Shown piece after piece: positions 1 through 8,771 of a stretch of 30,849 bases of DNA. The position numbers and the translations under genes are program-made. The stretch comes from Phycisphaerae bacterium. Its GTDB lineage: Bacteria > Planctomycetota > Phycisphaerae > UBA1845. The stretch is taken from assembly GCA_021604825.1 (NCBI GenBank), contig BQJS01000028.1, forward strand, positions 1-30,849. Reading direction: 5' to 3'. The notes under the pieces were generated by a model. That model was given only the letters and a program-made list of their open reading frames with translations. It had not been told where the DNA came from and searched no databases. Position 1 is the first letter of the stretch. Each line of letters begins with the position of its first letter.

Positions 1-555
1 CTCGGACGGGTCACGAGCGAACCGGAGGATGGCCGGTACAAAAACATTCGAGACTGGGCGGGTGAACGGCAGAACGTTGTCTTGCTCATTTTCTTTCTGA
101 TGCAGGCCACTTGGGTGGTGCTGTTCGCGCTGCCGCAATACATCGCGATGCAAAATCCGCGAGCCTTCGGGGGGCTCGATGTGTTGGCCATCGCCATTCT
201 CGCTGTCTCGCTCATTGGTGAATCCATCGCAGATCGGCAGTTATCTTTGTTTCGCAAGTCCGAGGCCAACAAGGGCGAAGTGTGTCAGGTTGGATTATGG
301 CGATACTCGCGTCATCCAAATTACTTCTTTGAATGGCTGCATTGGTTTGCATATCCGGTTTTGGCCATCGGTATGGGCCGCACTGCCTGGCTGACACTCG
401 TCGGCCCGGTGCTCATGCTATTCTTTCTTCTCAAAATCACCGGTATTCCGCCCACCGAAAAACGGGCGCTGCAAAGTCGCGGAGAGCGATACCGCAAGTA
501 CCAGCGCACGACCAGCGCATTTATCCCTTGGTTCCCACGGAATTCTGCAACATGA
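1..555 (+). CDS. DUF1295 (steroid 5-alpha-reductase-like) membrane protein, 5' end cut by window
   Basis: The reading frame is open from base 1, so the gene starts outside the window; 184 codons are visible. The in-frame residues before the first internal start candidate (TTG at 82) include EPEDGRYKNIRDW, a conserved stretch of DUF1295 proteins, so the true start lies upstream. Several hydrophobic membrane segments follow, then the motif RHPNYFFEWLHW typical of the DUF1295/isoprenylcysteine methyltransferase-like fold, and a basic C-terminus. DUF1295 proteins are inner-membrane proteins of unproven reaction, often encoded with cyclopropane synthase-like enzymes and photolyase. Here the stop codon overlaps the ATG of the next gene (ATGA), so the two are translationally coupled. 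A role in membrane lipid modification is inferred from this context only. Confidence 0.88.
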   Translation, partial: LGRVTSEPEDGRYKNIRDWAGERQNVVLLIFFLMQATWVVLFALPQYIAMQNPRAFGGLDVLAIAILAVSLIGESIADRQLSLFRKSEANKGEVCQVGLWRYSRHPNYFFEWLHWFAYPVLAIGMGRTAWLTLVGPVLMLFFLLKITGIPPTEKRALQSRGERYRKYQRTTSAFIPWFPRNSAT

Positions 556-1676
556 ACAACGAGTATCAATCCAAAGGCCCGATCGCCTGGGCGGAACGCG
601 GTTGGCTGCCAGACGTTCTCGTCAGGTGGGGCATCCGCCGATTGCTGAAAACGCGGCTGGAGCAGGAACTGGGCGACGACTGCGAAGATCGTCACGAACG
701 GCAACAGCGCTTTCTCGCCGCGATGCAGGACAGCCCGGTGGCCATCGTCCCGCAGAAGGCCAATGAACAGCATTACGAAATCCCTGCCCGTTTCTACGAA
801 TTGGTTTTGGGCAAGCATCGCAAGTACAGCGGGTGCTTTTGGCCAACGGGTACGCGCACACTCGACGATGCCGAAGCTGCGATGTTGAAACTCACCTGCA
901 AGCGCGCAGAACTGGCGGACGGCCAGGACATTTTGGAGTTGGGCTGCGGGTGGGGTTCGCTCACGCTATGGATGGCTGAACACTTCCCGAATTCAACGAT
1001 CACCGCCGTTTCGAACTCAACCAGCCAAGGCGCATTTATTCGCGAGCAATGTCGCGCGCGTGGACTGAGCAACGTGACCGTCATCACTGCCGACATGAAT
1101 GTTTTTTCCCCGGAGGGCAAGTTCGATCGTGTCGTCTCGGTCGAAATGTTCGAGCACATGCGCAATCTGGGCTTGTTGCTCGAGCGGATCGCGTCATGGC
1201 TCAGAGACGATGGCAAGCTGTTTGTCCACATATTCACGCACACGACATGCACCTATCCATTCGAGACAACCGGGCGCGACGACTGGATGGGGACATATTT
1301 CTTTTCCGGTGGGATGATGCCGTCCGACCATCTTCTGCTTTACATGCAGGACTCGGTCAGACTCGACCGCCATTGGTGCGTCAATGGGCAGCACTATGAA
1401 AGAACCGCCAACGCCTGGCTGGCCAACATGACCGACCGAAAGTCCGAGGTGTTTGACGTCTTGCAGGCGACCTATGGTCCTGACGAGGCCCGACGCTGGT
1501 ATCACCGTTGGCGAATTTTCTTCATGGCCTGTGCGGAACTTTGGGGATATCGGAATGGCAACGAATGGCATGTGGGGCATTACTTAATGAGTCCGCGCCG
1601 ATCCCGCGCAGGCGAAGCTAATCGGCAGACGTCAAGTCTTTCAAACCAAGGTGATCTATCATGCGCTTCCGCCTGA
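552..1676 (+). CDS. Cyclopropane-fatty-acyl-phospholipid synthase family methyltransferase
   Basis: A 374-residue SAM-dependent methyltransferase. The ATG at 552 is chosen because it overlaps the upstream stop as ATGA and begins at the family's usual MNxxx...WAERGWLPD segment; an open frame continues upstream but is antisense to nothing useful and is covered by the DUF1295 gene. The SAM motif ELGCGWGS lies at residues 129-136, with Cys132 in the place of the bicarbonate-site Cys of Cfa enzymes, and SVEMFEHM at 196-203. NEQHYEIPARFY at 71-82 marks the subfamily found beside photolyases rather than classical E. coli Cfa. Family role: transfer of a methylene or methyl group from SAM to an unsaturated acyl chain of a phospholipid at the membrane. 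The exact product is not known for this subfamily. The 3' end overlaps the lipocalin gene by 16 bp. Confidence 0.9.
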   Translation: MNNEYQSKGPIAWAERGWLPDVLVRWGIRRLLKTRLEQELGDDCEDRHERQQRFLAAMQDSPVAIVPQKANEQHYEIPARFYELVLGKHRKYSGCFWPTGTRTLDDAEAAMLKLTCKRAELADGQDILELGCGWGSLTLWMAEHFPNSTITAVSNSTSQGAFIREQCRARGLSNVTVITADMNVFSPEGKFDRVVSVEMFEHMRNLGLLLERIASWLRDDGKLFVHIFTHTTCTYPFETTGRDDWMGTYFFSGGMMPSDHLLLYMQDSVRLDRHWCVNGQHYERTANAWLANMTDRKSEVFDVLQATYGPDEARRWYHRWRIFFMACAELWGYRNGNEWHVGHYLMSPRRSRAGEANRQTSSLSNQGDLSCASA

Positions 1677-2287
1677 GTATCCCGCTGATCGCGGCGGTGA
1701 TGCTGCTGGGGTGTGAGCGCCGAACGGCTGACACCCGAGGTGCTCAGTTGACGAATGACGAGCAGAAGGAATTTCTGCAAGCACCGGCGACGAAAGAGTC
1801 GACGAGCAGCGATGGCGAACAGGCCTTGGTCACCGTAAAGCAGGTGGATCTGAAACGATACATGGGGCAGTGGTATGAAATTGCCCGGTATCCCAGTGTT
1901 TTCCAAAAAGGCATTGTGGGCGTTATCGCAGAGTATCGTCTGCGGAACGACGGGCGAATCGACGTCATCAACAGTGGATTTGTCAAGTCGCTGGATGGTA
2001 GATCGGACCGCTCCGAGTCGATTGGATGGGTTGTCGAAAAGAGCCGTAATGCAAAATGGAAAGTTCAATTCATTTGGCCGTTCAGTGTTCCCTATTGGAT
2101 CATCGATCTTGGCGACGACTACGAGTACGCCGTTGTAGGTCAACCATCCCGGAAATACTTATGGGTGCTGAGTCGTACACCGCAAATGGACGACGAGACC
2201 TACGACGGAATCTGCCAGCGACTGGCGAAGCAAGGTTACGATCCCGCGCGTCTTCAAAAAACACCACAGCCCAGCGGTTTTGACTGA
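1661..2287 (+). CDS. Blc-type lipocalin lipoprotein (copy 1)
   Basis: A 208-residue protein with a lipoprotein signal peptide (lipobox LLGC, Cys18), so probably anchored in the outer membrane. A variable linker of about 40 residues follows, then a lipocalin domain. The lipocalin GxW signature is GQWYEIARYP at residues 69-78, and YEYAVVGQPSRKYLWVLSR further on matches the second conserved block of bacterial Blc. Blc lipocalins bind fatty acids and lysophospholipids and are made under envelope stress. The ATG lies inside the end of the methyltransferase gene, so DUF1295, the methyltransferase and this lipocalin look like one operon for lipid modification and lipid handling. A second copy lies at 15434-16027. 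It converges on the TolC-like gene with a gap of 27 bp. Confidence 0.92.
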   Translation: MRFRLSIPLIAAVMLLGCERRTADTRGAQLTNDEQKEFLQAPATKESTSSDGEQALVTVKQVDLKRYMGQWYEIARYPSVFQKGIVGVIAEYRLRNDGRIDVINSGFVKSLDGRSDRSESIGWVVEKSRNAKWKVQFIWPFSVPYWIIDLGDDYEYAVVGQPSRKYLWVLSRTPQMDDETYDGICQRLAKQGYDPARLQKTPQPSGFD

Positions 2288-2314
2288 GGCAAAGTCAATA
2301 GCGATGGCGATCTG

Positions 2315-4036
2315 CTAGTTGCCGGACTGACCTGCAAACGGTATTGGATCGAATCCCATCCCCGCGTAACCAAGCAATGTCCCCGTGGCAAACGCGAGAT
2401 CGACCTGCGCGATCTGATACGCGACAATGGCTCGCATCTCGCGAAGCTGGGCATCACCCAGTTGAGACAAGACCTCAAGTACTTCGCGCATGGTCCGCAA
2501 TCCCTCCTCGAACTGCTTCAGCTCCGCTTCGTAATTGACGCCCGAAACAACGACATTTTGGCGGGCCGCGAGGATCCGCTGCCAGTTCTGATCGAGAATG
2601 TCCAGGGCATCGAACACTTCCTGCCGAATGGCCAATTCACGTAGTTCCCTTGTGGCCATTCGTTGCACCCGCGACAGCATGGCTTGACGCAATCGTGCCT
2701 CCCGGGCATTGTTGGTCACGGGAATCTCACCACGTAACCCCACCGTAAACTGGGAGTTGTCGAAGTCCCACATGCCTTCCCAAGCCGACCCCATAGACCC
2801 TTGACGGTCAAGCAACCCATACTCAAAGTCGACCACGAAAAGCGGGAGCGCCTTGTTTCGGGCCAGGTCAATCTTGATGGCGTCAGCCGCCAACTTCAAT
2901 TCGAGTTCCAGCATCTCCATGCGATTGTCCAGCGCGCTCTGTGCCAGGTCCTGCCGATTAAAACTGAAACGCAGGAGTTGCGGTGCGGACAATGTGTTCA
3001 TGGTGGTTTCGGAATCGAGTTCGACGTCTGGCATGTTGAGGACACGTTTGAGTTGCCGCTGCTTAATTCGCAATTCCGTTTCCGCAATGATCAGCGATTC
3101 CAATCGTTGCGCAACGCCGACCTCCGCCCGAACGATTTCGATCTTCGCCGAAAGCCCTTCGCTCGCCCGCTTGCGGACTAACTCCAGGTTGTCGAACGCA
3201 AGGTTGTACTGTTGCAAGCGAATCTCAAGCGTTTTCTGTGCGCCGTACGCTTGCCAATATATTTTCTCTGCACCGGCGAGGATTCGAATCGCGTTGAGCT
3301 TGGTCTTTGCGTTGACGGCTTGAGCGTTGAGCCGGGCCATGCGGATTGAGGCGGTGTTCGCCCTAACGCCGGCGTCACGAAGCAAGGGTTGACTGTAGGA
3401 GAATTTCAAACTTGAAACGTATTGTTCGAAACGTTGCGGTTCGAGCTTGTTTTGCTCGTCGAATGCGTTTCGCAGCTTGACTTTTCCTCCCGTGGGCAGC
3501 GGCACTTCGACACCCACGTCGAAACTTAGCTTCTCTTTGGTTTGTTCGACTTGGGTCTGTTTCACCAGTTTCTTGTCAAGTTCGTCCGTGTCGGAGGTGA
3601 ACTCAACCAAGTCGCCATCGAGTCGCGGGGTGTTCTCTCGCTTGTATTCAACCCCGCCGAATATGGTCGCGTCGAACTTCGCTTCTTCCTCACTGACGAT
3701 CGTCTGAGCCAGTTCCGGGTCAACCAACACCACGTTCAAGTCGAGATTGTTCCTCAGCGTCTCGGCGCGAAGCGTTGCCACCGTCAAATCCAAATGCTCT
3801 TTGGGAGGCGATTTTGGCGTGGGGCTGCGACGCTGCTTGACTGACTCCAATTCATCTTCGATCGTGGCCCCGCGCGTCGAGGACAGGGTCGCCAAGTTTG
3901 ATTGCCCAATGTCTCGGACGTACTCTGACACCCGTTGGCGTCGCGGGCCGTCCATCCCGTCTTGCCATGAAGCGCATCCCGAATGCATGGTGATTGCGAT
4001 GGCCAGCACGGGCAACAAGCCGCGAGGTATTTTCAT
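2315..4036 (-). CDS. TolC-family outer membrane efflux lipoprotein
   Basis: 573 residues. The N-terminus is a lipoprotein signal peptide with Cys21 (MHSGC). The rest has the long amphipathic helices and duplicated architecture of the outer membrane efflux protein family, with the Ala/Leu/Glu/Gln-rich helix pairs and a short beta-strand segment such as LKFSYSQPLLRDAG that is typical of this family. It would be the outer-membrane channel that receives substrate from the HlyD-like adaptor encoded just upstream (57-bp gap). The start is backed by an AGGA about 7 bases before the ATG. It is the last gene of a minus-strand operon with the ABC exporter and adaptor. The substrate is not evident; no candidate RTX or double-glycine cargo is adjacent. 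Confidence 0.9.
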   Translation of the reverse strand: MKIPRGLLPVLAIAITMHSGCASWQDGMDGPRRQRVSEYVRDIGQSNLATLSSTRGATIEDELESVKQRRSPTPKSPPKEHLDLTVATLRAETLRNNLDLNVVLVDPELAQTIVSEEEAKFDATIFGGVEYKRENTPRLDGDLVEFTSDTDELDKKLVKQTQVEQTKEKLSFDVGVEVPLPTGGKVKLRNAFDEQNKLEPQRFEQYVSSLKFSYSQPLLRDAGVRANTASIRMARLNAQAVNAKTKLNAIRILAGAEKIYWQAYGAQKTLEIRLQQYNLAFDNLELVRKRASEGLSAKIEIVRAEVGVAQRLESLIIAETELRIKQRQLKRVLNMPDVELDSETTMNTLSAPQLLRFSFNRQDLAQSALDNRMEMLELELKLAADAIKIDLARNKALPLFVVDFEYGLLDRQGSMGSAWEGMWDFDNSQFTVGLRGEIPVTNNAREARLRQAMLSRVQRMATRELRELAIRQEVFDALDILDQNWQRILAARQNVVVSGVNYEAELKQFEEGLRTMREVLEVLSQLGDAQLREMRAIVAYQIAQVDLAFATGTLLGYAGMGFDPIPFAGQSGN

Positions 4037-4093
4037 GACGATTCCTGTTTCATCCTACTTCATGGTCGACGCGATCATGCATGTTGTGCCAAA

Positions 4094-5449
4094 TTATTTC
4101 AATCGCTTTCTGGCAATATCTGTCTCTGGTTCAGTCGGTGCGATGACCGGTGGGAACCCATTAAGCTGTCGCCAGACTTCATAGCCCAATGAAACTCGAT
4201 TCAAGAGCACCCAACCCTTGGTCCGCACGCCTTGACGAAGATAGCGGGCGTCCGGCCAATCTTGATCCGATTCGTCCGGCACAACCATCAATCGAAACTT
4301 CCCGTTACCGTCGTCCGTCGAGTCGATGAGGGCGACTTTGCCTCCGAAGGTCCCGACAGCCACCGAAGGCCAACCCACGAATTGCACTGCAGGCCAACCC
4401 TCAAACTGCACCCGCACCTTGGCGCCCAGACCGATCAGCGGCGCGTCGTTACCGTCCACCCAAAGTTCCACCGCCCGGTCCAATGTGTCGGGAACCAACG
4501 TCAACAGCGGATCGCCTGCCTTCACAATTTCGCCACCTTCGTTGGCAACCACGCGGAATACCGTTCCCCTGCGTGGAGCACTGACCGACTGCGACCTTTG
4601 TCGAGACAATTGCACTTCAATTCGCGCAAGGCTCCCCTTGGCATCCTCAGCTTGCCCCCGCGCGTCACCGAGAGACGCATTGGCTGAATCGATCTTGGAT
4701 TGTTGATCGGTGGTGACCTTAGCAAGATCTTGTCTTGAAGCCTCCAAGTCAGCGATGCTGCTCTCAAGCGCCGCGTTCGCGCGATTGAACCCGGCTTGCG
4801 ATTGCTCATAATCTCGCTTGGCGACTTCAAACTGCCGCTGCGAAACAATTCCGTCCGCGATCAGGTTCTGCTTGCGCTCGAACTGCGCCTGGGCTGCCAC
4901 CCGTGCAGACTCGGCGGCTGATAGCGCTTCGCGGGCGGCACGCACATCCTGCTTGTTGGTTTCAAGTCGAAATGTCGCAGCCGCCACGGCAAGCTCTAAC
5001 GTCGCTTCCAAATTCCCGACCTGGGCTTCGTACGATTGTACTTTTTGTTCGTAGGCTGCGAGTTTACCCACCAAGGCGTTCTTCTCTTGTTCGATACGCG
5101 TCATCAGATTTGGATCAATGTCACTGATTTCAACGAGGGGGTCTCCGGCTTCAACCTTCGAGCCTTCCTGCACCCACCAGCGCACAATGCGCCCATTGAT
5201 CGGTGCTTCGATCTCCTGTTGCCGCTCAAGCGGCGCGAAGGCAACAACACGCCCCAGTCCGCGAATGTTCTGCTGCCAGGGTGCCAAGAGCACGAAGAAA
5301 GGACCGAGTACGAATGCGGCGGCAAGTACAAGCGCAATCCGAATCGTCCAGCGCGACGATCTCACCATCGCCAGCGCGTTTGAATTCGGGTCAACGAATA
5401 GCGCGCCTTTCTTCGAAGCAGAATCAAGAGAGGTTGACGAAGCGGTCAT
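4094..5449 (-). CDS. HlyD-family periplasmic adaptor (membrane fusion protein)
   Basis: 451 residues with a cytoplasmic N-terminal segment, one transmembrane helix at about residues 36-57, a first lipoyl half-motif near residues 78-110 (EIEAPINGRIVRWWVQEGS), a long coiled coil at about 115-285, and the second lipoyl half plus beta-barrel (APRRGTVFRVVANEGGEI) from about 290. This is the layout of type I secretion and tripartite efflux adaptors that link an inner-membrane ABC protein to a TolC channel. Its ATG overlaps the stop of the ABC gene (ATGA) and is preceded by a strong GGAGG ribosome site inside the end of that gene, so translation is coupled. The long coiled coil suits a TolC docking partner such as the next gene. 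Confidence 0.92.
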   Translation of the reverse strand: MTASSTSLDSASKKGALFVDPNSNALAMVRSSRWTIRIALVLAAAFVLGPFFVLLAPWQQNIRGLGRVVAFAPLERQQEIEAPINGRIVRWWVQEGSKVEAGDPLVEISDIDPNLMTRIEQEKNALVGKLAAYEQKVQSYEAQVGNLEATLELAVAAATFRLETNKQDVRAAREALSAAESARVAAQAQFERKQNLIADGIVSQRQFEVAKRDYEQSQAGFNRANAALESSIADLEASRQDLAKVTTDQQSKIDSANASLGDARGQAEDAKGSLARIEVQLSRQRSQSVSAPRRGTVFRVVANEGGEIVKAGDPLLTLVPDTLDRAVELWVDGNDAPLIGLGAKVRVQFEGWPAVQFVGWPSVAVGTFGGKVALIDSTDDGNGKFRLMVVPDESDQDWPDARYLRQGVRTKGWVLLNRVSLGYEVWRQLNGFPPVIAPTEPETDIARKRLK

Positions 5450-7164
5450 GGTGACACCTCCTCTCCATTTTTGGTTGAGTTAACATCATTGCCCTTAGCA
5501 GCAAGAGTACCATCAATCAAGCTTCCCCGCTGACGTAAGTTGCCGTGGGTTGAATCACGATTGCCCAGCACAAGCAATGTCCAACCAGTGTTTGGTTGGG
5601 TCAGCGATTCAAGGGCTTTTTCCCGCGCGCCGGCATCCAAGCCCTCTAGGACATCGTCAATCACGAGGAGCCGCGGTTTACCCGCAATGGCGCGGGCGAG
5701 CATGAGAGTCTTTGCCTGACCCGATGACAGCGGGGCCCCGGCATGATTGAGTGTCGTTGCCAATCCTTCCGGTAAGTCCTTGATCTGTTCGAGCATGCCA
5801 AATGCGTCAAGCGCCTCTCGGATGCGGGCCGGGCTGACGTCCGGCCTGCCCATGCCAACGTTTTCCTCGATCGTCCCGTCAATCATCTCAACACCCTTAA
5901 CCACGGCAATCTGACGACGCAATGATTCCAAACTGATCTCGCGAATATCCACGCCGTCAATCTCAATGCGCCCGGATGTGGGCGTTCTCAATCCGTACAA
6001 CAGGTCGGCGAGGGTGCTCTTTCCACTGCCATGTTCGCCGACGACATGGATGCATTCTCCGGGGCGCACACAAAGATTGACTTCGTTCAGTGCCGACCGA
6101 TCACTCGAATACTTGAGACTCAGATCAACCAATCTGAATTCGGCACCCTGCGATGAGTGGGGCGCCTCCTCCCCCGTTTGGCGCTCGAGGGGAAGGTCGT
6201 GAAGCTGACCGAGTTTGTCCACCGCAGCGAGCAAGTCGTAAAAACTCTCCAGCTTCTGACCCATCTTTGCAAACGATGCCAGTACGATCGAAACGATCAG
6301 TTCTGCCGCGACAAGTTGCCCCAGTGTCAACTGACCGTTGATCACCAACCATCCACCGAGCGTCAGCAATGCGGTCGCCGCGAACGCCTGCAGTGTGAGG
6401 GAACCGATGATCTGCCTGAAGACAACGCGATAGTGTTTTTGCCGCGCTTCAACGTACTCGACAGCCAACGCGTCCGCACGACGGCGCGCCAGGTCTGGAC
6501 CACCGACTTGCTTGAAAGATAGAGGATTCCGGGCAATCTCTTCCAACGACGCTGCCACCGCGTACTTGGCCTTGGATTCGATGATGGCCGTTCGAATTCC
6601 GCCGCGCCCCATGACGAACAGAACCACGCAGATTCCGAACATGAGCACGACGTCGAACGCCAGCAGCCATGGATGGTAGAAAGCTAGAATCAGTAAACCG
6701 ATCGTCGTTTGTAGTACCACCGCAACACCGTCGAGCAACAGCGTCGCACCGACTTTCTGCACGGTCAGTACGTCAAAGAAACGATTGACGAGTTCGGGTC
6801 CGTTGCCCTTGTCGAACGAGTCCACGCGCACCCGCGGGAGACGAAATCCCAAGTCGGTGACGACCCGAACAAAAAGTCGGCGCTGCATGATTTCCACCAG
6901 ATAGGCCTTCAGCGCGCGAATTGCTGCTGCCAACGATAGAAACGCAAGCAACAAGATAGCCAGCACGAATAGCGGCTGGATGAGACCGCCGAACGCCACG
7001 ATGTTGACCAGCGACTGAACCGCGACGGGTGTCGCAAGCGTCAGAAAACCGACGCCAACCGCAAACGCGATGACAATGGCAATGTCTCGACGTTCCGGCG
7101 AGAGCAGCCTCAACAATCGCCGAATTGGATGTAGTGGCTGTGCTTGTTCGGTCATGCGTTCCAT
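5446..7164 (-). CDS. ABC exporter (fused membrane and ATPase domains) with a degenerate nucleotide-binding domain
   Basis: 572 residues: an ABC exporter membrane domain at about 25-310 and a nucleotide-binding domain from about 342, without an N-terminal C39 peptidase. Walker A is intact (GEHGSGKST, 376-384) and an A-loop Tyr352 is present. Other motifs are altered. The Q-loop reads AVVKGVEM (420-427) without the Gln, the signature is LSSGQ (479-483), the residue after Walker B is Asp504 where exporters have catalytic Glu (LLVIDD), and the switch His region is VLGNRD with Asn535. Family role: energising type I secretion through the HlyD and TolC partners downstream. Reduced or unusual ATPase behaviour is inferred. 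The start could also be the ATG at 7155. It follows the HPF-like gene after 24 bp. Confidence 0.88.
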   Translation of the reverse strand: MERMTEQAQPLHPIRRLLRLLSPERRDIAIVIAFAVGVGFLTLATPVAVQSLVNIVAFGGLIQPLFVLAILLLAFLSLAAAIRALKAYLVEIMQRRLFVRVVTDLGFRLPRVRVDSFDKGNGPELVNRFFDVLTVQKVGATLLLDGVAVVLQTTIGLLILAFYHPWLLAFDVVLMFGICVVLFVMGRGGIRTAIIESKAKYAVAASLEEIARNPLSFKQVGGPDLARRRADALAVEYVEARQKHYRVVFRQIIGSLTLQAFAATALLTLGGWLVINGQLTLGQLVAAELIVSIVLASFAKMGQKLESFYDLLAAVDKLGQLHDLPLERQTGEEAPHSSQGAEFRLVDLSLKYSSDRSALNEVNLCVRPGECIHVVGEHGSGKSTLADLLYGLRTPTSGRIEIDGVDIREISLESLRRQIAVVKGVEMIDGTIEENVGMGRPDVSPARIREALDAFGMLEQIKDLPEGLATTLNHAGAPLSSGQAKTLMLARAIAGKPRLLVIDDVLEGLDAGAREKALESLTQPNTGWTLLVLGNRDSTHGNLRQRGSLIDGTLAAKGNDVNSTKNGEEVSP

Positions 7165-7188
7165 TCCAGCAATAGAAATTGCGCCATG

Positions 7189-7545
7189 TTACTCGCCAAT
7201 GCCGGTTTCGCCCTTGCGATGTGTCGCCGCGGCGCGGGATTTGGAATGTGCAAGACTCAGATGCCGTTTGATACGCCGTGTCACCCGGTCGACAACGCGA
7301 TGGATCGCCGGCTCGAATTCGGAATCCGAGACCTCGGCGAAGATCGATTCTCCATTGCGAAGCGTCACACCAATTTTGCAGTGTTTGTCGATCCCCCCTT
7401 TGGGGCCATTCAGATCGCTGAATCGAACGCTGACTTCGCGAATGCGTTGCTCAAAACGGCTCAGTGCAAAATCGACTTGCCGCTCAATAAGAGCATTCAG
7501 TTTCGGGTTCAAGACATCTCCCTGGGAGCTGACTTTGAGTTCCAT
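7189..7545 (-). CDS. HPF/RaiA-like ribosome-associated protein
   Basis: 118 residues when started at the ATG at 7545, which has GGAG 8 bases upstream; the frame is open further upstream to 7599 but those residues are not family-like. The sequence MELKVSSQGDVLN, then RFEQRIREVSVRFSDLNG, PKGGIDKHCKIGVTL and the C-terminal AIHRVVDRVTRRIKR follow the beta-alpha-beta-beta-beta-alpha pattern of the sigma-54 modulation/HPF/RaiA family. Such proteins bind the 30S decoding region and silence or protect ribosomes in stationary phase or stress. The C-terminal dimerisation domain of long HPF is absent, so it is a short form. It is the first gene of the minus-strand run leading into the ABC exporter, an unusual neighbour. 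Confidence 0.78.
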   Translation of the reverse strand: MELKVSSQGDVLNPKLNALIERQVDFALSRFEQRIREVSVRFSDLNGPKGGIDKHCKIGVTLRNGESIFAEVSDSEFEPAIHRVVDRVTRRIKRHLSLAHSKSRAAATHRKGETGIGE

Positions 7546-7593
7546 GACCGTGACTCCGTGGTTGCCGCCTTCTGCCTCCCGATCAGTTAAGAG

Positions 7594-7616
7594 GAACAAC
7601 TGACCGGACGTTGTTC
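7594..7616. promoter_or_regulatory. Inverted repeat upstream of the HPF-like gene
   Basis: Perfect 7-bp arms GAACAAC and GTTGTTC are separated by 9 bases, about 50 bases before the HPF-like ATG. The position suits an operator or 5' leader hairpin of the minus-strand operon. No regulator can be assigned from sequence alone. Confidence 0.35.
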
Positions 7617-7655
7617 AACAGCTTACGACCGACTCAGTATTTATTAAAATAGATA

Positions 7656-7668
7656 TATTGCAGCAATA
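7656..7668. promoter_or_regulatory. AT-rich palindrome in the divergent HPF / nhaR-like intergenic region
   Basis: TATTGC-A-GCAATA is a perfect 6-1-6 palindrome with the T...A dyad shape of LysR-type boxes. It lies in the most AT-rich stretch of the area (about 7634-7690), between two divergent genes. It is a plausible autoregulatory site for the LysR protein, which would also place it upstream of the secretion operon. This is inference. Confidence 0.35.
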
Positions 7669-7823
7669 CATAGAAATACTCTATGATCGTGAATGCGGGG
7701 GATTTCTGGAAATTTCAAGGAATTCACCCGTGTTTCGTCGACCAAAGAGCAGTGGTCAGCCGACTCTTGAACAGTCGCGGAAAAGCCTGGAACAACCGGA
7801 TTCTGAAAAAGTCGAATCGCACC

Positions 7824-8729
7824 ATGAACATGGAATGGCTCAACTATCATCACTTGCTCTATTTTTGGACGGTGGCCCGCGAGGGGAGTGTGGCGGCTGC
7901 GTGTGAACGGCTGGGGCTTGCGCAACCCACGGTTTCTGCGCAGATCCGGACCTTGGAAAAATCGCTCGGTGTCGAATTGTTCGATCGTACTCGCCGGCGA
8001 ATGGAACTGACCGAAATTGGCAAGACGGTGTATCGCTATGCGGATGACATCTTTGCACTTGGGCGCGAAATGCTCGACACCATGCAAGGTCGCCCGACGG
8101 GCCGTCCGACTCGGTTTCATGTGGGCATTGCGGACGTCGTACCCAAGTTGGTCGCCTACCGATTGCTGACGCCCGCGCTGGATGGCGACGACGACATTCA
8201 GATGATTTGTACCGAAGGTAAACCTGATCAACTGCTCGCTCAACTGTCCATTCACGAACTCGATGTTGTGCTGTCGGATGCTCCCATCGGTGCGAACGTC
8301 AGCATCCGTGGGTTCAATCACCTGCTCGGCGAATGCACCGTCACTGTGTTTGCCACGCCTTCGCTCGCCCAGAAGTACCGCCGCCGATTTCCACATTCGA
8401 CAGCAGAAGCGCCCTGGTTGCTTCCAACCTCCGGAACGGTTCTTCGTCGCGCACTGGACCATTGGTTTGACAATCAAGATATCAGTCCTCGGATCGTTGG
8501 CGAATTTGAAGACAGCGCTCTCAAGAAAGTATTCGGGCAAGAGGGGGTAGGATTGTTCGCAGGTCCGACCGTCATTGAGAAAGAAGTCTGCAAGCAATAC
8601 GGCGTTCGCGTGGTGGGCAGAATCGATAATATCCGAGAGCAATTCTACGCCATCTCGATGGAACGCAAGATTCGTCATCCGAGCGTGTTGGCGTTGACCG
8701 AATCAGCCCGCAACGAAATATTTAGTTAG
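7824..8729 (+). CDS. nhaR: NhaR-like LysR-family transcriptional regulator
   Basis: Started at the ATG at 7824 (or 7830), the protein has 301 residues, the same length as E. coli NhaR; the frame is open further upstream but those residues are not family-like. The N-terminal segment NYHHLLYFWTVAREGSV and the helix-turn-helix segment ACERLGLAQPTVSAQIRTLE match LysR regulators. The later segments TVYRYADDIFALGREMLD, HELDVVLSDAPI, GTVLRRALDHWFD, GEFEDSALKKVFG and RIDNIREQFYAIS follow NhaR closely along its whole length. E. coli NhaR senses Na+ and activates the NhaA antiporter and other genes. No antiporter is in this window, so the targets are open; the divergent HPF/type I secretion operon is a candidate. 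Confidence 0.88.
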   Translation: MNMEWLNYHHLLYFWTVAREGSVAAACERLGLAQPTVSAQIRTLEKSLGVELFDRTRRRMELTEIGKTVYRYADDIFALGREMLDTMQGRPTGRPTRFHVGIADVVPKLVAYRLLTPALDGDDDIQMICTEGKPDQLLAQLSIHELDVVLSDAPIGANVSIRGFNHLLGECTVTVFATPSLAQKYRRRFPHSTAEAPWLLPTSGTVLRRALDHWFDNQDISPRIVGEFEDSALKKVFGQEGVGLFAGPTVIEKEVCKQYGVRVVGRIDNIREQFYAISMERKIRHPSVLALTESARNEIFS

Positions 8730-8771
8730 AAATCTCTGCGGCAAATGGCGAGTACCTGACAGTACGAATAT

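Noticed and set aside
333..551. Upstream extension of the methyltransferase frame
   Set aside because: It lies inside the DUF1295 gene, and the ATG at 552 gives the ATGA coupling and the family N-terminus.
7644..8678. Long minus-strand open frame (344 codons) opposite the NhaR-like gene
   Set aside because: It is the antisense shadow of a strongly conserved LysR gene; its residues show no domain or signal and are rich in His/Arg typical of reverse-frame reading.
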